Shown here in pieces: positions 44,171 through 53,720 of a stretch of DNA of 64,000 nt. Numbering within the stretch: the stretch's first letter is position 1; every line of letters starts with the position of its first letter. Source of the DNA: Occallatibacter savannae (GTDB lineage: Bacteria; Acidobacteriota; Terriglobia; Terriglobales; Acidobacteriaceae). The position numbers and the translations under genes are program-made. The stretch lies in NCBI RefSeq assembly GCF_003131205.1, contig NZ_QFFY01000004.1:434001-498000 (forward strand), given 5' to 3'. The notes beneath the pieces are model-generated. The model saw only the letters and a list, made by a program, of their open reading frames with translations, did no database searches and was not told the origin of the DNA.

Positions 44171-44851
44171 TTACTTGGCCTGGAGGTGAATGCCGCACTC
44201 GACTTTTCGGCCGGACCAACGGCCGGACCGCGCATCTTCTGGATCGAAGGGCAGGCTGGTGCAGGGGGCGCAGCCGATGGATGTGTAGCCCTTGTCGTAG
44301 AGGGGCAGCAGAGGGATGTTGTTTTGCTCGGCGTAGCGCCAAACGTCGCGGGTGGTCCACTCGGCAAGTGGGCTGAGCTTGGCGAGAATGTGGCCGGTGG
44401 GCAGCGTGAAGAACTCGCGGGGCTGCAGGTTGGCGCGGGTCTTCGATTGCTCGCGGCGCAGGCCGGTGACCCATGTTGTGTATCCGCCCAGCGCGCGGAA
44501 GAGCGGCTCGACTTTGCGCAGTCCGCAGCAGCGGTCTGGCGCGGTCTGGTTGAGGATGCCGAATTTGGATTCCTGCTCGGCTACGGTGATTTCGGGCTCG
44601 ACGTTGACGAGGTTCAGGTTCCACTCCGCGGCGATGCGATCACGGTAGGTGAGCGTCTCGGGGAAGTGATAACCGGTCTCGAGGAAGAGCACGGGGATTT
44701 CCGGCCTGATCTGGCGGGCCATATGGACGACGGCCACGTCTTCGGCCTGGAAGCTGCTGGTGATACAGGCACGCTGCGCATCTTCCAGCTGCTCTTGAAG
44801 GAAGGTGAAGGCTGCTTGTGCGAGTTCGTCAGATGCCGAGACCGTTGTCAT
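44171..44851 (-). CDS. cysH: assimilatory APS reductase (CysH family, [4Fe-4S])
   Basis: The 226-residue product has the PP-loop-like SSFQAEDVAVVHM and LFLETGYHFPETL, and the cysteine pairs of the APS-reducing, iron-sulfur form: CCGLRKVEPL and GCAPC. The C-terminal ECGIH carries the redox cysteine. This points to reduction of APS without an APS kinase, consistent with no cysC being seen. The ATG at 44851 is preferred, with AGGAG 8 bases upstream; ATG 44857 lies too close to it. It overlaps the end of cysN by 23 bases. Confidence 0.93.
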   Translation of the reverse strand: MTTVSASDELAQAAFTFLQEQLEDAQRACITSSFQAEDVAVVHMARQIRPEIPVLFLETGYHFPETLTYRDRIAAEWNLNLVNVEPEITVAEQESKFGILNQTAPDRCCGLRKVEPLFRALGGYTTWVTGLRREQSKTRANLQPREFFTLPTGHILAKLSPLAEWTTRDVWRYAEQNNIPLLPLYDKGYTSIGCAPCTSLPFDPEDARSGRWSGRKVECGIHLQAK

Positions 44852-46499
44852 TGTCATCCTCTCCTGTGGGTAGTGAAGCGATTCTTTCGATTTCCGCGAG
44901 GAATTCCTCGGGGCGCGCGAACTCGAAGTCCGCGCTGATTTCGTAAGGCTTGCCGCTGAGCGAATCTGCGCGGAGGAAGGCGATGGGAGCCAGTTCGTCG
45001 GACTCGCTGATGATGAAGGCTCCGACCCGAACAAGATTCAACAGCTGTGAGGTACCTGCGAAGCGGGTGCGCAGGACGAGGGCGCCGGTAACGAGGAGCG
45101 TCTGCTCGAGCTGTCCGGCGAGGAAGGGGCGATCGCCTACTTTAAGCAACCCGGCAATTGCGCGTTTGTGATCTTCGGAAGCTTCTTGAATTTGCCGGAT
45201 CATGCCGGCGCCTGCGGTACCGTTGTCGACGGCGTCGATCAGGATCAAGCTGCCGGTGGCGCGGCTTTCGCGGTAGAGGTCAGCGAGGAGCGGCCGACTG
45301 GTCTCGATGACAACCTGGCCGATGTCGTTGAGACCGAGCTGTGCGGCGGAGTTCTCGGCGAGGTGCTCTACGTCGATGCGCGACCTGAGCTCGACGACCG
45401 TGGCCTTGACGGTCTGGCTGGCGTGCTTGAGCAGATAGGTTGCGCCTACGCGGAGAGGTTTCGAGTGCATCCATACGACGGTGGCTTCGAAGCGCGTGGT
45501 CTTGCGGGGCGGAGCCTCAATGGCGGCGATCATGTCGCCACGGCTGAGATCGATCTCGTCTTCGAGAGAGACGACGACTGACTGCGGGGCGTGAGCGCGA
45601 GCGAGTTCGCCTTCCCATGTGGTGATGGACTTGACGCGCGAACGCCGGCCGCTTGGGAGAGCAAGGATCTCGTCACCCGGATGGACAGCGCCGGCCGTGA
45701 TCTGGCCGGCGAAACCACGGAAATCCTGGTGGGGTCGGATCACGCGCTGGACGGGCAACCGGAAGGTTGCCTGTGTGCGCTCGATGGCGAGCGGAAGCGT
45801 CTCGAGGAGTTCGAGGATGCTGGGCCCGTCGTAGAAGGGCATGCGCGTGCTGCGGTGGACGACGTTGTCGCCGTCGAGAGCACTTACCGGGACGGGGATC
45901 AGCCGCGGAATTTCAAGCTGGCGGGCGAGGGCCTGGAGGCTGTCGCTGTGCTGCTTGAAGACCTCGGGCGAGAATTCGACCAGGTCCATCTTGTTGATGG
46001 CGGCGATGACGATGGGGATACCGAGGAGAGACGCGATGCAGGCGTGGCGGCGGGTCTGGTTGAGGATGCCTTTGCGTGCGTCGACCAGGACGATAGCAAC
46101 GTCGGCGGTAGAGGCGCCGGTGGCCATGTTGCGGGTGTACTGCTCGTGGCCGGGGGTGTCGGCGATGATGAATTTGCGTTTCGGCGTGGAGAAGTAACGG
46201 TAGGCCACATCGATGGTGATGCCCTGCTCGCGCTCGGCGCGAAGGCCATCGGTGAGCTGCGCGAAATCGATGGCGGCGTTGCGGGTGACGGACTTGATGT
46301 GGTCGTCGTAGACGTTATGCGAGTCGTAAAGAAGACGGCCGATGAGCGTGGACTTTCCGTCGTCGACACTGCCAGCGGTGGAGAAGCGGAGGAGGTCTTT
46401 GCGGAGCTCGGCTTCGAGGCGCTGCTCGATAGGCAATCGCTCTTCGTCTGACTGGGCTGCAACGGTTACTTCGAGGACGTTCTTCTCAGTGGTTGCCAT
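44829..46499 (-). CDS. cysN: sulfate adenylyltransferase subunit 1 (CysN) with C-terminal extension
   Basis: The 556-residue product has a GTPase domain (P-loop GSVDDGKST near 43-51, DTPGHEQYTRNM, INKMDLV), then the EF-Tu-like domains 2 and 3 up to LILIDAVDNGTAGAGMI (about 437-453). With CysD it makes APS from ATP and sulfate, driven by GTP. About 100 residues follow the normal end (HKRAIAGLLKVGDRPFLAG, TRFAGTSQLLNLVRVGAFII, YEISADFEFARPEEFLAEI). They occupy the place where CysC is fused in CysNC proteins but have no P-loop. It starts one base overlapping the cysD stop. Confidence 0.94.
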   Translation of the reverse strand: MATTEKNVLEVTVAAQSDEERLPIEQRLEAELRKDLLRFSTAGSVDDGKSTLIGRLLYDSHNVYDDHIKSVTRNAAIDFAQLTDGLRAEREQGITIDVAYRYFSTPKRKFIIADTPGHEQYTRNMATGASTADVAIVLVDARKGILNQTRRHACIASLLGIPIVIAAINKMDLVEFSPEVFKQHSDSLQALARQLEIPRLIPVPVSALDGDNVVHRSTRMPFYDGPSILELLETLPLAIERTQATFRLPVQRVIRPHQDFRGFAGQITAGAVHPGDEILALPSGRRSRVKSITTWEGELARAHAPQSVVVSLEDEIDLSRGDMIAAIEAPPRKTTRFEATVVWMHSKPLRVGATYLLKHASQTVKATVVELRSRIDVEHLAENSAAQLGLNDIGQVVIETSRPLLADLYRESRATGSLILIDAVDNGTAGAGMIRQIQEASEDHKRAIAGLLKVGDRPFLAGQLEQTLLVTGALVLRTRFAGTSQLLNLVRVGAFIISESDELAPIAFLRADSLSGKPYEISADFEFARPEEFLAEIERIASLPTGEDDNDNGLGI

Positions 46500-47476
46500 C
46501 AGAAGTAGCCCTCGCGCTTCTTGATCTCCATGGAACCGTCCTGGTCGTGATCGATGATGCGGTTGGCTCGCTCGGAATTCCGGACCTCCATGAGCTCCTC
46601 GATGATCTTGGGAACCGTGTCGGCGTCAGAGCGGATGGCGCCCGTGCAGGGGCTGCAACCGAGCGAGCGGAGGCGGCACTTTACAAGCTGTTCTTCGCCG
46701 GGAAGACCTTGGATGAAGGGCTGTTCGAGAGGGATCAGCGAGTCGGCGCGGACCAGCATCTTGCGGGGCTTGGCGAAGTAGAGGGGAACGATCGGGATGT
46801 TTTCGAGATGGATGTAATGCCAGATGTCGAGTTCGGTCCAGTTGGAGAGGGGGAAGACTCGAATGCTTTCTCCGGGGCCGATTTTTCCGTTGAAGAGCGA
46901 CCAGAGTTCGGGGCGCTGGTTCTTGGGGTCCCACTGGCCGGCGCCGTCCCGGAAGGAGAAGATGCGCTCCTTGGCGCGCGACTTTTCTTCATCGCGGCGG
47001 GCTCCGCCGAAGGCCGCGTCGAAGCCCTGGGAGCGAAGACCGTCGAGGAGGGCCTGGGTTTTCAGGAGGCCGCAGCAGCGCTGGGTTCCGAGCTTGATGG
47101 GATTGGCGCCGTTCGCGAGCGCTTCTTCATTGCGCCAGACGATGAGCTTGAGGCCGAGCTCGGCGGTGTAGCGATCGCGGAATTCGAGCATCTCGCGGAA
47201 TTTGTACCCGGTATCGACATGCAGAAGGGGAAACGGAATGGGACCGGGGTGGAAGGCTTTCTGGGCCAGGCGAAGCATCACGGAGGAGTCTTTGCCGATG
47301 GAGTAGAGCATCACCGGGTTCTGAAACTCGGAGACGACCTCGCGGAAGATGTGGATGCTCTCAGCTTCGAGGAGCTGGATGTGATTAAGCCGGTCCCGCG
47401 AGATGTCCGCGGCAGAGGATGCGGAGAGATGGCCGTTGCTGGCTGAATCGGGTTCGATTGCGGCGGTTGCTGTCAT
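46499..47476 (-). CDS. cysD: sulfate adenylyltransferase subunit 2 (CysD)
   Basis: The 325-residue product has [17 protein letters not shown], the ATP-binding [69 protein letters not shown] and the C-terminal [15 protein letters not shown]. It is the ATP sulfurylase catalytic subunit. A 25-residue N-terminal extension (Ala/Ser-rich) precedes the conserved part. GGAG lies 6 bases before the ATG. It is the first structural gene of the operon and stands behind the cysteine-codon leader and terminator. Confidence 0.96.
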   Translation of the reverse strand: MTATAAIEPDSASNGHLSASSAADISRDRLNHIQLLEAESIHIFREVVSEFQNPVMLYSIGKDSSVMLRLAQKAFHPGPIPFPLLHVDTGYKFREMLEFRDRYTAELGLKLIVWRNEEALANGANPIKLGTQRCCGLLKTQALLDGLRSQGFDAAFGGARRDEEKSRAKERIFSFRDGAGQWDPKNQRPELWSLFNGKIGPGESIRVFPLSNWTELDIWHYIHLENIPIVPLYFAKPRKMLVRADSLIPLEQPFIQGLPGEEQLVKCRLRSLGCSPCTGAIRSDADTVPKIIEELMEVRNSERANRIIDHDQDGSMEIKKREGYF

Positions 47477-47497
47477 GTTTCTCCGGATGTTGAAGGC

Positions 47498-47536
47498 AAT
47501 AAAAAACCCGCGGCGGCAGGATGGCTGCAGCGCGGG
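47498..47536 (-). terminator. intrinsic terminator in the cysD leader (attenuator)
   Basis: On the minus strand CCCGCG (47536-47531) pairs with CGCGGG (47512-47507), and inside it GCAG pairs with CTGC around a 5-base loop; TTTTTTATT follows. It lies between the leader peptide stop and the cysD ribosome binding site, so read-through is needed for cys expression. Confidence 0.8.
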
Positions 47537-47569
47537 GTATGGGAGATTCCGGTAAGTCTTAGTGGCGGC

Positions 47570-47641
47570 TTATCCCATAGTCCGGCGCGGCGCACAACAA
47601 CATGCGCAACAAGCGACCGGCATGGAACAGCACAAAGCCAT
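47570..47641 (-). CDS. cysteine-rich leader peptide of the cys operon
   Basis: A 23-codon frame from ATG to TAA contains seven cysteine codons, at positions 4, 5, 11, 12, 14, 15 and 16, including a TGT-TGT-TGT run. The start ATG lies 7 bases after the predicted -10, so the message would be leaderless or almost so. A terminator follows 34 bases after the stop, then cysD. This is the arrangement of an amino-acid attenuator: when charged Cys-tRNA is scarce, a ribosome stalled on the cysteine codons should favour read-through. The competing antiterminator fold has not been worked out. Confidence 0.75.
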   Translation of the reverse strand: MALCCSMPVACCACCCAPRRTMG

Positions 47642-47648
47642 TGTGTCC

Positions 47649-47677
47649 ACTATACGGCTCCGTGGATGTGAGGTCAA
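47649..47677 (-). promoter_or_regulatory. predicted cys operon promoter
   Basis: On the minus strand TTGACC (47672-47677) and TATAGT (47649-47654) are 17 bases apart, near the sigma-70 consensus. Transcription should start at or next to the leader-peptide ATG at 47641. Confidence 0.75.
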
Positions 47678-47737
47678 TCACCTGAGGCGAAGAGGGGGCG
47701 AAGCGAAACGATTTACTATCGCGATTCGGGCGGAAGG

Positions 47738-50182
47738 TCAATCCTCGTGGAGAACCTTGAGTGGGTCGACTCTCGTTGCACGGACGGCAGGGATGAGGCT
47801 GGCTGCAAAGGAGACGAAGACGATGATGATTGTGGCGGCCGCGAATGTGGAGAGATCGCGGACGCTCACTCCGTAGATGAGGCTCGCGGCCACGCGGCCG
47901 AGGGCGAATGCAGCGACGAGGCCGATGCCAACACCGACGAGGGTGGGCTTCATGCCTTGCGCGATGACAAGGGCTACGACGTCTTTGAATGAGGCTCCGA
48001 AGGCGAGGCGGAGACCGATCTCGCGCATGCGGCGCTTCACGGAGTAGGCGAGCACGCTATAGATCCCGATGCTGCAGAGGAGGAGCGCGAGCGCTCCGAA
48101 TATGGCGAGGAGCTGCATATTGAAGCTGCGCTGAGTGAGCGTGGTGCCGATGAAGTCTTCGAGGGTGATGACGTTGTCGACGGGGATGTTGGCGTTCACG
48201 TCAGCGATGGTCTTTGTGATTGTGGGCGCGAGATTCTGAGGCGGCGTGGAGGTTCGAACAACGAGGGAGAGGCCGAAGGAGCGCCAGGGGCCTTGCGCGG
48301 AGTCGCCCACTTGGGCACGCGGCCAATAGAGGGTGGCGATGCCGGAGGTTGTGTCGAGGCCGTTCTGCTTGACGTCGCCGACGACTCCGACGATGGTGCG
48401 TTCTTTATCGGGGAAGAACGTCAGCTTGAGGTGATGGCCGATGGGGCTCGCGTTCGGCCAGAACTGGCGGGCCATCGATTTGCTGATAACGACCACTGCG
48501 TTTGCGTCGGCGGTGTCACTGTCCTGAATCCGGCGGCCCTCGAGCAGAGGGATCTTCATGGCGTCGAAGTAGCCGGGCGTGACTTCACGGACGGAGACTT
48601 CTGGCTGCTCGGACATTGGCACGAGAGGCTGGCCCTCGACGGCTACGGGCTGGTTGGAACCGCCCGCGAGTGGGAGGTCGTCGATGCCGCCGGCGGACTC
48701 GACGCCGGGCAGGGCACGGATGCGCTGAAGCAGGGCTCCGAGATACTGATGTTCTTCGGCGGGCTTTGTGAATTGATTCTTCGGGACCTCGAGGGCCATC
48801 GTGAGGACATTGCGGGCCTCGAAGCCGGGATTGGTGTTCTGCAGGTTCCAGAGGCTACGCAGCATGAGGCCGGCGCCGATGAGGAGCACGATGGATAGAG
48901 CAACTTCGACGGAGACGAGAGCTGAGCGTGTGAGGCTGCTGCCGGTGTCGGAGTCCATGCGGCCCAGGCCTTGCTTCAGTGCTTCGTTCACGTCGCCTTT
49001 GATCATGCCTAGCGCAGGGAGGAGACCGGATAGAAGTCCGGTGAGGATGGAAAGGCCGAGCGTGAACCAGAGGACGGATTGGCTCAATCCGATGTCGGTC
49101 ATACGGGGCAGCTGGTCTGCGAAGAACTTGACGAGGAGTTGGATTCCGAAGTGAGCGAAGAGCAGGCCGAGAGCTCCGCCCGAGACGGCCATGAGCACGG
49201 ACTCGGTGAGCAGGGGCTGCACAATGCGGTTTCGGCTTGCGCCGAGTGCTGAGCGGATGGCGATCTCTTTGCGGCGGCTGAAGACGCGGGCGAAGATCAG
49301 ATTTGCGACATTGGCGCAGGCGATGAGGAGGACGAAGCCTACGGCTCCGAGCATCATGAGCAGCGCAGGGCGGATTTCGCCGACGAGGTCCTCGCGCATG
49401 GAGATGACTGTTGCGCCCCAGCCTTTATCGTCGGCGGGGTAGGCCTGCTCGAGGCGATGGGAGATGGTGTTCATTTCGGCCTGGGCCTGGGAGAGGGTGA
49501 CGCCGGACTTGAGGCGGCCGATGGCGAGGAAGTGGTGTTCGCCGCGAACGGCTGCTTCCTGGGCTGTGAGGCCAAGAGGAGTCCAGACGTCGGCGTAGTC
49601 GGGCTTGGTCATTTTGGGGCCCATGACGCCAACGATGACGTAGGGGGAGTCGTCGAGGGTCACGGTTCTACCGACTACGTTGGGATCGGCTGCGTAACGT
49701 GTCTGCCAGGTTTTGTAGCTCAGGATCAGTTCTTTGTTACGGCCGGGCTGGTCTTCTTCGGGGAGGAAGACGCGGCCGTAGATGGGTTGGACTCCGAGGA
49801 CAGAGAAGAATCCTGAGGTGACGCGTCCGGCGTGGATCGTCTCGGGCTTGCCGTGGCCAGTCAACTCGTAGCCGCCGTGGCTGTAGAGAGCCATGCCGCT
49901 GAAGACGTCGTTCTGCTTTTGCCAGTCGAGGAAGTTGGCAGCGGAGACGGCAAAGCGCGTCATGCCGGGGAAGCTCGACTGCGGTGGTATGTGCCAGAGC
50001 TGGACGAGGTGGTCGGGATCCTGGAAGGGGAGAGGCTCGAGAAGGACCGCGTGGACAACGCTGAATATGGCGGTGTTCGCGCCGATGCCCAGGGCCATGA
50101 TGAGGACGGCGACTGCGGTGAACCCGGGGCTTTTGAGCAGATGCCGGATTGCGAATTTGAGATCCTGGGCGAATTTGGACAA
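47738..50182 (-). CDS. ADOP-type ABC permease
   Basis: The 814-residue product follows the acidobacterial duplicated permease layout: [47 protein letters not shown] at the start, a first periplasmic domain ([21 protein letters not shown]), helices about 275-400 with [20 protein letters not shown], a second periplasmic domain ([18 protein letters not shown]) and three C-terminal helices with [15 protein letters not shown]. It is the third gene of the PadR operon. Its role may be macrolide-like efflux or lipoprotein handling; unknown. There is no ATPase gene in the cluster. Confidence 0.92.
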   Translation of the reverse strand: MSKFAQDLKFAIRHLLKSPGFTAVAVLIMALGIGANTAIFSVVHAVLLEPLPFQDPDHLVQLWHIPPQSSFPGMTRFAVSAANFLDWQKQNDVFSGMALYSHGGYELTGHGKPETIHAGRVTSGFFSVLGVQPIYGRVFLPEEDQPGRNKELILSYKTWQTRYAADPNVVGRTVTLDDSPYVIVGVMGPKMTKPDYADVWTPLGLTAQEAAVRGEHHFLAIGRLKSGVTLSQAQAEMNTISHRLEQAYPADDKGWGATVISMREDLVGEIRPALLMMLGAVGFVLLIACANVANLIFARVFSRRKEIAIRSALGASRNRIVQPLLTESVLMAVSGGALGLLFAHFGIQLLVKFFADQLPRMTDIGLSQSVLWFTLGLSILTGLLSGLLPALGMIKGDVNEALKQGLGRMDSDTGSSLTRSALVSVEVALSIVLLIGAGLMLRSLWNLQNTNPGFEARNVLTMALEVPKNQFTKPAEEHQYLGALLQRIRALPGVESAGGIDDLPLAGGSNQPVAVEGQPLVPMSEQPEVSVREVTPGYFDAMKIPLLEGRRIQDSDTADANAVVVISKSMARQFWPNASPIGHHLKLTFFPDKERTIVGVVGDVKQNGLDTTSGIATLYWPRAQVGDSAQGPWRSFGLSLVVRTSTPPQNLAPTITKTIADVNANIPVDNVITLEDFIGTTLTQRSFNMQLLAIFGALALLLCSIGIYSVLAYSVKRRMREIGLRLAFGASFKDVVALVIAQGMKPTLVGVGIGLVAAFALGRVAASLIYGVSVRDLSTFAAATIIIVFVSFAASLIPAVRATRVDPLKVLHED

Positions 50183-50341
50183 GGCGAGCCTCCAGCTTTG
50201 GAGGAGGGATGATGCAAGCGGCGGACCAATTTGTCCGGAGACTTCGAGCTTTGCAATCAGCGCGATTGAAGATCGCGTACGGGAACCACGTGTTCGCGCG
50301 CGGACGCGGTGTTCACGAGCGAACAGTGGATCGCGGATGCG

Positions 50342-53101
50342 CTATTCGCAGCGGAGGGCGATGAGCGGATCGACTTTGGTTGCGCGGCGGGCGGGGAGCC
50401 AGGCGGCAGCGAAGGTCATGACACTGACGACGACTGAAGCGGTGAGGAAAGCGACCGGGTCAGTGGCGCTGACATGGAAGAGCTCGGTTTGGAGGAAGCT
50501 GGTGAGCCCTTTGGCAATTCCGAGCGAGACGGGAATGCCGATGAGGAGGCCGGCGAGTAGGAGCGTGAGTGATTCGCGGAGGACCATCCAGAGAAGGGCG
50601 GGCGCCTGTGCGCCGAGCGCCATGCGGACGCCGATTTCGCTGGTGCGGCGTGCGACCGAGTAGGAGATGAGGCCGTAGGTTCCGATTGCGGCGAGAAAAA
50701 CGGCGAGGGATGCGAAAAAAGCGGAGAGCCATCCGATGAGACGCTGCGTGGCGATGGAGCTTTCGACCTGAGCGGAAAGCGGCTCGGCTTTGGCGACGGT
50801 GATCTGCGGGTTGACCTCGGCGATGATGCGGCGGACAGCAGGGATGAGCGAGGCGGCCAAGACGGTGGACTTGACGGAGAAGTTGCCGAAGTACTGCACG
50901 CGCTGGGAGTACGGGAAGTAGGCGGCCATATGCTGGCCCTCGCCGATGCGCATGTATTTGGCATCGCGGACCACGCCGATGATCTCGATGTCGAAATCGA
51001 GCTTCTGGCCGTGAGCATTCGGATCGCAGATGCACACGTGATGGCCGAGGGCCGATTCGTTGGGAAAGAAAGTGCGCGCGAGGGTCTCGTTGACGATGGC
51101 GACGTGCGGGCTGGTGGCGTTGTCCTGCGCTGTGAAATTGCGGCCGGAGAGCAGGGGGATGCTGGCCGTCTGAAGGTATTGAGTGCCGATTACGTTGTAG
51201 AGGACGTCGTCGCTGTTGAGGGTGTTGGGAGTGACATTCTGCGCGGTCATGGGGCTGGACCACGCTCCCTGATTGAAGGTGAACATGGAGAAGGCTGCGG
51301 ACTGGACACCAGGGAGCGACTGGACTTTTTGCTCGATCTGCTGCTGAAGCTGAGTCAGGCGAGCGTCGAGCGGGAGATTTGCGGAGTACTCGTCTAGCGA
51401 GAAGACGGTGACGTTTCGGGGATCGAAGCCAAGATCGACGCGGGTGAGATTGCGGAGGCTGCGGAGAAACAGACCCGAGGCGGCGAGGAGGAGGATGGAG
51501 AGCGCGATCTGTCCGACGATGAGCGAGCGCGAGAGTGCGCCGCGCGAAGACGCGGAGGATGCGCCGCGACCGTCGCGAAGAGTAGGCGTCAGGTCGATGC
51601 GTGTGGAGCGAAGCGCGGGAGCTATACCGAAGAGCAGCGCAGTGAGCACGGTGACGAGCAGGGTAAAGCCGAGTACGCGGTGATCTGGCGAGAGGTCGAG
51701 CAGGGGCATACTCCGCGTGCCTTGCGTATCGAGCGCGAGAAGGAGTTGAAGGCCACGGAAGGCGAGGAGAGTTCCAAGCGCTGCGCCGAGGCCTGCGAGG
51801 AGAAAGCTTTCGGTGAGGAGTTGGACTACGATGCGGCGGCGGGTTGCGCCGAGGGCCTGACGTACGGCGAGCTCGCGGGCGCGTGCAACTCCACGGGCGA
51901 GAAGCATGTTCGCGATGTTGGCGCAGGCGATGAGGAGCACAAGTGCGACGATGCCCATCAGGACAGTGAGCGGAGCGGTGTAGCGAAGCTTGAGGCCGGG
52001 AAGACCGCCGGATGCGGAGACGAGGTCGATGCGGGCTCGCTGGAGTCTGGCAAGGTCATCTTGGGAACCTGCGCCGCCGAGGAATTCAGAGCGCACCAGT
52101 TGGCGCAGGAGGAGCGTCGCGGACTCGGCGGCCTGCGTCAGCGGCATGCCGGGCTTGAGACGTCCGACGAGATAGAGAGACTGAAATTTGTAATCGTCGA
52201 GCCCGTTCCAACCGGGAGAAATCTCTTTCTGCATCGAGAGCGGGATCCAGAGGTCGGCCGGATCCGCGGGCGCGAGTCCGGTGAAGCCGGGTTTGGCGAC
52301 GCCGATGATGGTGTAGTCGTGGCCCTGGATGTGGACGGATCGGCCGATCGCGCCAGGATTGCCCTGGAAGTGACGCTGGAACCAGCCCCAACTTGCGACG
52401 GCGACCGGGCCGGCGCCGGGAGCGCCGTCATCACTCTCGCCGATGAGACGGCCGAGAGCCGGAGGGACCTCGAGGACATTGAAGTAGGAGCCGGAGACGA
52501 GGTCGATGTGGACCTGCTCGGCTGCACCGCCGCCGAGGACGATGTGGCTGCCCATCTGGATGCTGCTCTGTGCGGCGATGCCGGAGAACGGCCGTGTCTG
52601 CGCGGAAAAGTCTTTGAAGAACGGATAAGAGAACAGCTGCCACGGGCGATTTGGCATATCGTCGACGCTGCCAACCCAACTGCCTTTTCCGAAGAGATAA
52701 AGCTGCTCGGGGTGTGAGACGGGAAGCGGACGAAGCAGAACGGCATTGATGAGGGTAAATATTGCGGTGTTAGCGCCGATGCCGAGGGCGAGTGACGCGA
52801 GCGCGACGATGGTGAAGGCGGGAGTTTTGAGAAGACCACGGATGCCGATGCGAAGGTCATGGAGCAGCGATTCGAGGCTGGATTCCCAACGCGAAGACCA
52901 GACCTGATGCTTGACGGCATTCCGACTGCCGGTTTGAAGGAGGGCGGCGCGACGGGCATGCTCAGGAGACATGCCGCGGCGCTGGTTGTCAGAGGCTGCG
53001 GCTTCAGCGAAGGCGGCAAGCTCGTCGTCGAGTTCGGATTCGATGCGGCGTTTGTGGAACAGGGAATGGAGGCCCGTGATCAAGCTCTTGATGATGCCCA
53101 T
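50342..53101 (-). CDS. ADOP-type ABC permease with N-terminal cytosolic segment
   Basis: The 919-residue product starts with the SLFHKRRIESELDDELAAF segment typical of ADOP proteins that follow a PadR gene, then [45 protein letters not shown], two MacB-like periplasmic domains (GSYFNVLEVPPALGRL and GTQYLQTASIPLLSGRNF) and FtsX-like helices, ending with a VARRTSEIGVRMALGAQ coupling motif. It lies 18 bases after padR and 159 bases before the next ADOP gene. Export of an unknown compound is inferred from the family. Confidence 0.92.
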   Translation of the reverse strand: MGIIKSLITGLHSLFHKRRIESELDDELAAFAEAAASDNQRRGMSPEHARRAALLQTGSRNAVKHQVWSSRWESSLESLLHDLRIGIRGLLKTPAFTIVALASLALGIGANTAIFTLINAVLLRPLPVSHPEQLYLFGKGSWVGSVDDMPNRPWQLFSYPFFKDFSAQTRPFSGIAAQSSIQMGSHIVLGGGAAEQVHIDLVSGSYFNVLEVPPALGRLIGESDDGAPGAGPVAVASWGWFQRHFQGNPGAIGRSVHIQGHDYTIIGVAKPGFTGLAPADPADLWIPLSMQKEISPGWNGLDDYKFQSLYLVGRLKPGMPLTQAAESATLLLRQLVRSEFLGGAGSQDDLARLQRARIDLVSASGGLPGLKLRYTAPLTVLMGIVALVLLIACANIANMLLARGVARARELAVRQALGATRRRIVVQLLTESFLLAGLGAALGTLLAFRGLQLLLALDTQGTRSMPLLDLSPDHRVLGFTLLVTVLTALLFGIAPALRSTRIDLTPTLRDGRGASSASSRGALSRSLIVGQIALSILLLAASGLFLRSLRNLTRVDLGFDPRNVTVFSLDEYSANLPLDARLTQLQQQIEQKVQSLPGVQSAAFSMFTFNQGAWSSPMTAQNVTPNTLNSDDVLYNVIGTQYLQTASIPLLSGRNFTAQDNATSPHVAIVNETLARTFFPNESALGHHVCICDPNAHGQKLDFDIEIIGVVRDAKYMRIGEGQHMAAYFPYSQRVQYFGNFSVKSTVLAASLIPAVRRIIAEVNPQITVAKAEPLSAQVESSIATQRLIGWLSAFFASLAVFLAAIGTYGLISYSVARRTSEIGVRMALGAQAPALLWMVLRESLTLLLAGLLIGIPVSLGIAKGLTSFLQTELFHVSATDPVAFLTASVVVSVMTFAAAWLPARRATKVDPLIALRCE

Positions 53102-53119
53102 GGCAGACCTCCTGGATGA

Positions 53120-53455
53120 TTACGCTTCGAGGATGCGCGCAATGGCAGCGGTGCGGCGCTCCCACTGTTCGGTTTCGGTTGCGAGTGCTTTGCGGCCTTT
53201 GGGGGTGAGGCCGTAGTACTTGGCGCGCCGGTTGTTTTCGGTCGAGCGCCACTCGGACTTGACGTTGCCGGCGCGTTCCATGCGGCTGAGCGCGGGTAGC
53301 AGAGATCCGGCATTGACGCGGAACACGCCGCCGCTGATCTGCTCAATGCGCAAAGCAACGCCATAGCCGTGCATGGGCTCGAGGGCGAGTGTTTTGAGGA
53401 TCAGCATCTCGAGCGTGCCCTGGACGAGATCGCCGTTCGCTTCCTGTTTAGGCAA
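53120..53455 (-). CDS. PadR-family transcriptional regulator
   Basis: The 111-residue product has the short PadR form: LVQGTLEMLILKTLALEPMHGYGVALRIEQISGGVFRVNAGSLLPALSRMERAGNVKSEWRSTENNRRAKYYGLTPKGRKAL, a winged helix followed by a dimerisation helix. It is the first gene before two ADOP permeases and likely represses them until a ligand arrives. A palindrome overlapping the region just before its ribosome binding site fits autorepression. Confidence 0.93.
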   Translation of the reverse strand: MPKQEANGDLVQGTLEMLILKTLALEPMHGYGVALRIEQISGGVFRVNAGSLLPALSRMERAGNVKSEWRSTENNRRAKYYGLTPKGRKALATETEQWERRTAAIARILEA

Positions 53456-53465
53456 TGCCTTTCTC

Positions 53466-53482
53466 CTCTAGACGGACTAGAG
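53466..53482. promoter_or_regulatory. predicted PadR operator
   Basis: CTCTAG-ACGGA-CTAGAG is a perfect inverted repeat ending 10 bases before the padR start, with a further TCTAGA half site at about 53,511. A TTGACA on the minus strand lies upstream. It is placed to block transcription of padR and its permeases. Confidence 0.5.
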
Positions 53483-53530
53483 TAGAAGGATTGCGCGATT
53501 CCTCTAGATTGTCAAGAGGTGTCTGGGTTG

Positions 53531-53563
53531 CAGTTGTCAGTTTCCAGTTGTCAGTCGTCAGTT
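53531..53563. repeat. CAGTTGTCAGT-type repeat, left of tonB-like gene
   Basis: Short degenerate units CAGTTGTCAG / CCAGTTGTCAG / GTCAGTT run in tandem, then CGCACCCCGCGTTC. A related array lies at 54381-54427. Low-complexity dispersed repeats of this type are often seen in acidobacteria. Confidence 0.55.
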
Positions 53564-53720
53564 CCGGTTTCGCACCCCGCGTTCGATCGATCCCGACATT
53601 ACGCATGGCTCCGTGAGCTCGAGTGGAATGTGATGAGTAGTGACAAGTCGGGCGCTTGGGGAGTTGGTGGAACAGTTTCGTGCGAAAATCGATGGACCGG
53701 GCTTCCCCTTGGAGGTCGTC

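Noticed and set aside
45591..47446. Two long plus-strand frames over cysN and cysD
   Set aside because: They mirror conserved minus-strand genes and show only Gly/Glu/Ala/Val-rich sequence.
47559..47741. 60-codon minus-strand frame in the cys leader
   Set aside because: Its start lies upstream of the predicted transcript start; the 23-codon frame with cysteine codons fits the leader far better.
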